Positions 59,986 to 64,000 of a stretch of 64,000 nucleotides of DNA are shown here, in pieces (within the stretch, counting starts at the first letter, position 1; every line of letters begins with the position of its first letter). This DNA comes from JAGOUN01 sp040389005 (GTDB lineage Bacteria; Pseudomonadota; Gammaproteobacteria; JAGOUN01): assembly GCA_040389005.1 (NCBI GenBank), contig JAZKAS010000022.1:28966-92965 (forward strand), read 5' to 3'. The position numbers and the translations under genes are program-made. The notes beneath the pieces were generated by a model that did no database searches, was not told the DNA's origin, and saw only the letters and a program-made list of their open reading frames with translations.

Positions 59986-61339
59986 TCGCCTCACAATAGG
60001 CTCGCAGATCTTCCTGTGTTTTCGTTTCAGTCACACAAACTAAAACGCAATCTTTTAATTCAGGATGATTCGGATAATACACTTCCAAACACAACCCAAT
60101 TAAAATTCCTTTTTCCGCACATTGTCTTGCAACTTCAACAGCATTGGGAATACGTATAACGCGCTCATGAAAATAAGCAGCATCAAAAACAGGTTGAATG
60201 TTCTTCTCTTTTAATAAGTTCAACAAAGTATTTAAGTTTTGATGACTTTTTAACGCAGTGGCATGAATACCTTTAGCGCCCATTAAGCTCATATAAATCG
60301 TTGCAGCAGTAACTAACAATCCCTGATTCGTACAAATATTCGAGGTCGCTTTTGAACGACGAATATGTTGTTCACGCGCTTGCAATGTTAATACAAATCC
60401 GCGCTTCCCCTCTTGATCAACGGTTTGCCCAATAATACGACCAGGCATTTGTCGCACGAGCTCTTGTTTACAACACATCATCCCCGCGTAGGGTCCACCG
60501 GATGCTAATGGCATGCCAAACGGTTGTAATTCACCACACACAATATCGGCGCCCTGCCTGTTATTAATAAGTTGACCCCAATCACCTGGTGCTTTTAACA
60601 ATCCTAATGCCATCGGGTTAACAACCGCAATCACAAATGCGTCGCGTGCATGCGCCCAGTCGGTTAAAACATCAATCGATTCTAAATTGCCAAAAAAATT
60701 TGGAAAGGGAATAACGAGCGCATCAAAACCTTCTTCGCCACATTTTTCTAATGCAGCTTGATCGATGAGTCCTGTTTTTAAATCAAATGGGCATTCAACC
60801 AACTCGATATGCTGTTGATGCACGATAGATTTTACCGTTTCACGATAATGTGGATGTACGGTCGCTGGCATTAGAATTCGTTTTTTTGCTTTTTTCTGTG
60901 AACGCACCGCCATTAATACAGCTTCGGCTAATCCAGTTGCGCCATCGTAAAGTGATGCATTCGATACGTCCATTTTGGTGAGTGCTGTGATCATCGATTG
61001 AAACTCATAAATCAATTGCAAACTGCCTTGGCTTGCTTCGGCTTGATACGGTGTATACGCAGTCATGAATTCACCACGACTAACCAAATCCCACACTGCG
61101 GCAGGAATATGATGTTCGTACGCGCCTGCGCCGATATAATTTTTTGTTTTTGGCTGAAGACTTGCAACAGCATTCATGTGTTGCGAAGTGGTTAATTCAT
61201 TCATGCCTTCAGGAATATGATTTAAATCAGCATGCGGAATGCTTTTGGGGATTTCATCAAACAATTGTGAAATTTCAGCGATATTAATCGCTTGCAACAT
61301 TTCGGCAACATCATTTTGTGTATGTGGAATAAATGGCAT
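59981..61339 (-). CDS. gcvPA: glycine dehydrogenase (decarboxylating) subunit 1
   Basis: N-terminal half of the glycine cleavage P-protein. The start ATG 61339 (MPFIPHTQNDVAEML) follows GAGAGGA at five bases. The 452-residue protein has GAGAYEHHIPAAVWDLVSRGEFMTAYTPYQAEASQGSLQL, DGATGLAEAVLMAVR and a CGELQPFGMPLASGGPYAGMM segment typical of the family. It converts glycine to CO2 and an aminomethyl-lipoyl group on GcvH together with GcvPB. It is the third gene after gcvT and gcvH; the paired gcvPB is separated by about 3.8 kb of accessory sequence. Confidence 0.95.
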   Translation of the reverse strand: MPFIPHTQNDVAEMLQAINIAEISQLFDEIPKSIPHADLNHIPEGMNELTTSQHMNAVASLQPKTKNYIGAGAYEHHIPAAVWDLVSRGEFMTAYTPYQAEASQGSLQLIYEFQSMITALTKMDVSNASLYDGATGLAEAVLMAVRSQKKAKKRILMPATVHPHYRETVKSIVHQQHIELVECPFDLKTGLIDQAALEKCGEEGFDALVIPFPNFFGNLESIDVLTDWAHARDAFVIAVVNPMALGLLKAPGDWGQLINNRQGADIVCGELQPFGMPLASGGPYAGMMCCKQELVRQMPGRIIGQTVDQEGKRGFVLTLQAREQHIRRSKATSNICTNQGLLVTAATIYMSLMGAKGIHATALKSHQNLNTLLNLLKEKNIQPVFDAAYFHERVIRIPNAVEVARQCAEKGILIGLCLEVYYPNHPELKDCVLVCVTETKTQEDLRAYCEAI

Positions 61340-61394
61340 TTGTCCTCTCACATCGGCTGGGCAGGCACAAGGCGCAGCCCCTACATTAAAATGG

Positions 61395-61787
61395 TTAATG
61401 CGCCTCTTCAGCGACTTGTTTTTGATATTCTTCTGGTGTTAATAATTCTTCTAATTGACCTAAATCATCAATTTGAATTTTGAATAACCAACCATTGCCA
61501 TACGGATCATCATTCACTAATTCAGGTTCATCAGCAAGCGCTTCGTTCACTTCAAGAATTTCACCAGAAACAGGACAGTACACATCTGACGCTGCTTTAA
61601 CAGATTCAACTACAGCACAATCTTCACCTTGATCAATGACATCACCAACATCCGGTAATTCAACATAAACGAGCTCACCTAATAAGGTTTGTGCAAAATC
61701 AGTAATGCCGACAGTGGCAATATCATCTTCAACCAAAACCCATTCATGACTCGGTGTAAATTTTAATTCTTCTGGAACTGTACTCAT
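61395..61787 (-). CDS. gcvH: glycine cleavage system H protein
   Basis: Lipoyl carrier protein that shuttles the aminomethyl group between P- and T-proteins. The 130-residue length is standard. The lipoylated lysine is Lys64 in VESVKAASDVYCPVSG. LKFTPSHEWVLVEDDIATVGITDFAQ near the start and NDDPYGNGWLFKIQI near the end are family segments. It lies between gcvT and gcvPA on the same strand with 62 and 55 bases of spacing. Confidence 0.97.
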   Translation of the reverse strand: MSTVPEELKFTPSHEWVLVEDDIATVGITDFAQTLLGELVYVELPDVGDVIDQGEDCAVVESVKAASDVYCPVSGEILEVNEALADEPELVNDDPYGNGWLFKIQIDDLGQLEELLTPEEYQKQVAEEAH

Positions 61788-61849
61788 TTTCTAATCCTCT
61801 ATTCTCTATTTCAATAAATCTACCACGGGCAACCACAAAGGGATCGCCG

Positions 61850-62914
61850 CTATATCATTTCGACCACTGACTTGCCGCTGCGAACAAAATTGGGCTTCAC
61901 CATTTGCACGGATTTCAATGTGCCACGAATGTCCACACTCGCCGATGTTAATGGCAACGGCACACGCGCCAACGCGATGCCTTTTTCTAGGGTCGGTGAA
62001 AAACCACCGCTCGTGATCACGCCTTCACGCCCATTGTCTAAAACCACTTTTTGGCCGGTGCGTAAGACACCTTTATCTTTTAAAATTAATCCAACGAGTA
62101 CCGATTGAACACCATTCGCTCGTTCCGTTTCTAACGCTTGTTTGCCAATAAAATTTCTTTCGCCATCAAATACAGTGGTCCAACCTAAATTCGACGTTAA
62201 TGGCGATGTGGTTTCATCCATATCATTACCATATAAATTTAAACCTGCTTCTAAACGCAAGGTATCACGCGCACCTAAACCACAGGGTTGCACACCGGCG
62301 TCAATCAGCTTTTGCCATAATAATTGACTTTCTGCGATCGGCGCAATAATTTCGACACCTTGTTCACCTGTATAGCCAGTGCGTGCAATAAAATAATCAT
62401 CCTGATCAACAAAACGAAATGGTTTCAGCGTATTTACAATTTCAAAGATGGCAGAAACTAACGTTAACGCTTGCGGTCCTTGAACGGCAATAATGCATTT
62501 ATCTACTATTTCCGTTACAGATACATCAAATTCTTTGGCCCATTTTTCTAGCCACGCTAAATCTTTATCATGTGTTGCAGAATTCACGACTAGTCGAAAA
62601 TATTGATCATCAATCTTATACGCAATTAAATCATCAATCACACCGCCACTTTCATTCAACATGCAACTATACATGGCTTGATTGGGGACTAACTTCGCCA
62701 CATCATTCGCTAAGATTTTTCGTAAGTAGGGAATAACTTGCGCGCCGCGAAGATCCACAACCGTCATATGCGAAACATCAAATATACCCACTGATTTGCG
62801 CACGGCATGATGCTCATCAATTTGCGAGCCGTAATTTAAGGGTAGATCCCAGCCATGAAAGTCCACGACTTTGCCGCCCAGCGCGATGTGTTGGTTGTAA
62901 AGTGCGGTACGCAT
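61850..62914 (-). CDS. gcvT: glycine cleavage system T protein (aminomethyltransferase)
   Basis: Transfers the C1 unit from aminomethyl-GcvH to tetrahydrofolate, releasing ammonia. From ATG 62914 (MRTALYNQHIALGGKVVDFHGWDLPLNYGS) it has 354 residues; AAGGG lies upstream. Conserved segments are GIFDVSHMTVVDLRG, NESGGVIDDLIAYKI, ARTGYTGEQGVEI and LGARDTLRLEAGLNLYGNDMDE. It is the first gene of the gcvT-gcvH-gcvPA unit. No glycine riboswitch-like sequence is seen upstream. Confidence 0.96.
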   Translation of the reverse strand: MRTALYNQHIALGGKVVDFHGWDLPLNYGSQIDEHHAVRKSVGIFDVSHMTVVDLRGAQVIPYLRKILANDVAKLVPNQAMYSCMLNESGGVIDDLIAYKIDDQYFRLVVNSATHDKDLAWLEKWAKEFDVSVTEIVDKCIIAVQGPQALTLVSAIFEIVNTLKPFRFVDQDDYFIARTGYTGEQGVEIIAPIAESQLLWQKLIDAGVQPCGLGARDTLRLEAGLNLYGNDMDETTSPLTSNLGWTTVFDGERNFIGKQALETERANGVQSVLVGLILKDKGVLRTGQKVVLDNGREGVITSGGFSPTLEKGIALARVPLPLTSASVDIRGTLKSVQMVKPNFVRSGKSVVEMI

Positions 62915-62944
62915 GTGGAGGCCCTTCGCAATCAAATAAAGACA

Positions 62945-62974
62945 CTTATACTACCGCAGTTTGCCTAGTCTTAA
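62945..62974 (-). promoter_or_regulatory. possible gcvT promoter
   Basis: On the minus strand, TTAAGA (-35, 62969-62974) and TATAAG (-10, 62945-62950) are 18 bases apart, with the -10 box 30 bases before the gcvT ATG. The match to the sigma-70 consensus is moderate. Confidence 0.35.
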
Positions 62975-63096
62975 TAGGTCTGAAATTCTGGAATTGCGAG
63001 CGGATTATTGGCGCCGACCTACATCCCGTCATTTTTCAACTGGAAAATTACAAGTTTTATTCTATAATTGCCTCAATTAAATACAAGAAGCAAATC

Positions 63097-63867
63097 ATGT
63101 CACTCACAAATGCTATCGTTAAAAAGTTACAGTACAGAATTCGTTACGACTTCCGTGACCAAGCAAATCTTTTTAACGCAAGAGAGTACTATACAAAGAA
63201 TTGCTTGAGCTCACCGTCGGATTCTGCTTTAACACTTCCATCCGATGAAAGGCATTATAAATACATAAACGGACTCAAAGACGAATTATACCAACGCGTA
63301 GAAATTCTATTGTCGCAGACACAAGAAAAACCCGCTTTGAACAAACAAATTATTGAACATTTACTTGCCGAAGACTGTTTACTAACAGGGCTCGTGCAAA
63401 ATGGTTTTATCTTCGAGCCCAATAAAAATAAGCACGCAAACGCCCAAGCCCTGCTACTACTGGAGGCTGTTAAAGCAGATTGTAATGAGCAGGACTTCAT
63501 GAATTGGCTGCGCAACAGAATCGCGCCCTACATCAGCCAAGCAAAACAATTTGCCGAACTGAAAAACACCATCACTGCACTTCAGCAGGAGAATACTCAA
63601 ATAAAAGATGAATGCGCCCGTTTAACTCAAGAAAACAAGAAATTGAGGGAAAACAAAACAGAGCCAGATCAAGAAGCAGAAAAAACAAACGAAGAAGAGC
63701 ATAAATTCCTCATGGACGAGATCTTAAAGATAACCGAAGGCCAGAAAAACGCTCAACTTCAACAAAACAACAATTATAGAAATCGTTTGCCTGTATTTTT
63801 GATGTTTAATGACTCAGCAAACAACACAATACCACCCCCGCCAGGATTAACGCGAATTCATAGATGA
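63097..63867 (+). CDS. coiled-coil orphan protein, possible effector
   Basis: A 256-residue protein from ATG 63097 (MSLTNAIVKKLQYRIRYDF); the frame stays open 65 codons upstream, but that part overlaps the gcvT promoter and lacks a good start. Residues about 140-215 form a strong coiled coil (LKNTITALQQENTQIKDECA then RLTQENKKLRENK). The tail is Asn/Pro-rich (NTIPPPPGLTRIHR). I do not recognise the family. A TATAAT at 63063-63068 could be its -10 box. A small effector or structural protein is possible. Confidence 0.6.
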   Translation: MSLTNAIVKKLQYRIRYDFRDQANLFNAREYYTKNCLSSPSDSALTLPSDERHYKYINGLKDELYQRVEILLSQTQEKPALNKQIIEHLLAEDCLLTGLVQNGFIFEPNKNKHANAQALLLLEAVKADCNEQDFMNWLRNRIAPYISQAKQFAELKNTITALQQENTQIKDECARLTQENKKLRENKTEPDQEAEKTNEEEHKFLMDEILKITEGQKNAQLQQNNNYRNRLPVFLMFNDSANNTIPPPPGLTRIHR

Positions 63868-63928
63868 TGCTATGAAGCCGGAGCCTTCATCAACATCTCT
63901 TTTTATTATTATTTACAAGAGCCGCATA

Positions 63929-64000
63929 CTATTTTTTAAATTGTAGATCAGCAAGAGGACTTTTAGCAATTTCAATAGTCTGACGGGCATCATTTTGGCA
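63929..64000 (-). CDS. C-terminal end of an unidentified protein (partial)
   Basis: An open frame on the minus strand ends at a TAG (63929-63931) and enters from beyond the window edge. The visible residues are CQNDARQTIEIAKSPLADLQ followed by FKK, 23 in all. The piece is too short to assign, and could be a chance frame. Confidence 0.35.
   Translation of the reverse strand, partial: CQNDARQTIEIAKSPLADLQFKK

Noticed and set aside
62915..63096. Glycine riboswitch before gcvT
   Set aside because: The conserved tandem-aptamer sequence elements are not visible, and the leader between the likely promoter and gcvT is only about 30 bases.
1..64000. tRNA, rRNA, CRISPR array, transposase or phage genes
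   Set aside because: No sequence resembling these was recognised while reading either strand.

Overview
The window is a 64 kb piece of an AT-rich gammaproteobacterial genome, most likely from an intracellular or host-associated member of the Legionellales (Legionella/Coxiella/Berkiella-like). The main reasons are an icmH(dotU)-icmF pair typical of Dot/Icm type IVB secretion, an R64/TCP-type type IVb pilus operon, several large orphan proteins with eukaryote-like repeats, and ordinary gammaproteobacterial housekeeping genes. This placement is inferred from gene content, not from a search. Two 10-N assembly gaps lie inside genes (12466-12475 in icmF, 44029-44038 in the glycan-initiating transferase).

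Layout. 1-1112: the tail of an unknown gene, a DedA protein and a rhodanese. 1367-6976: one giant gene combining leucine-rich repeats, a transglutaminase-like Cys-His-Asp domain and two P-loop ATPase modules; it is the strongest effector candidate. 7021-9812: aroQ-accB-accC and fis, with a possible leader peptide before fis. 9886-13124: icmH-icmF. 13146-15320: a GH3 beta-glucosidase. 15396-26738 (minus strand): recG downstream of a type IVb pilus operon with PilL/TcpQ-like, PilN, PilO, PilP, PilQ and PilR proteins and five prepilin-like proteins. 26855-29116: a 753-residue orphan. 29189-30481: purA, followed by a decayed ATPase remnant.

31197-44934 is a surface-polysaccharide locus with a sulfation theme. 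It has an initiating sugar-phosphate transferase, a fused ATP sulfurylase/APS kinase (makes PAPS), CysQ (removes PAP), ManC (GDP-mannose), a two-component ABC glycan exporter, two GT4 glycosyltransferases, and four proteins with sulfotransferase-like P-loop domains, one fused to a GT25 glycosyltransferase. Together these could build, sulfate and export a surface glycan. The cysQ gene carries an in-frame palindromic insertion resembling the coding palindromic elements of Rickettsia.

45053-53852: a small orphan, dapB, a leucine-dehydrogenase-type gene, a proline iminopeptidase, an MHS-type transporter, a three-gene 2-oxoacid dehydrogenase operon (E1 alpha, E1 beta, E2) and a His-rich SEC-C protein. 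53856-62914: the glycine cleavage genes gcvT-gcvH-gcvPA, then gcvPB about 3.8 kb further on. The gap between gcvPA and gcvPB holds a HEAT-like protein, a DUF4143-type ATPase, operator-like dyads and a decayed fragment of a paralogue of the HEAT-like gene. 63097-63867: a coiled-coil orphan. No tRNA, rRNA, CRISPR array or transposase was recognised.
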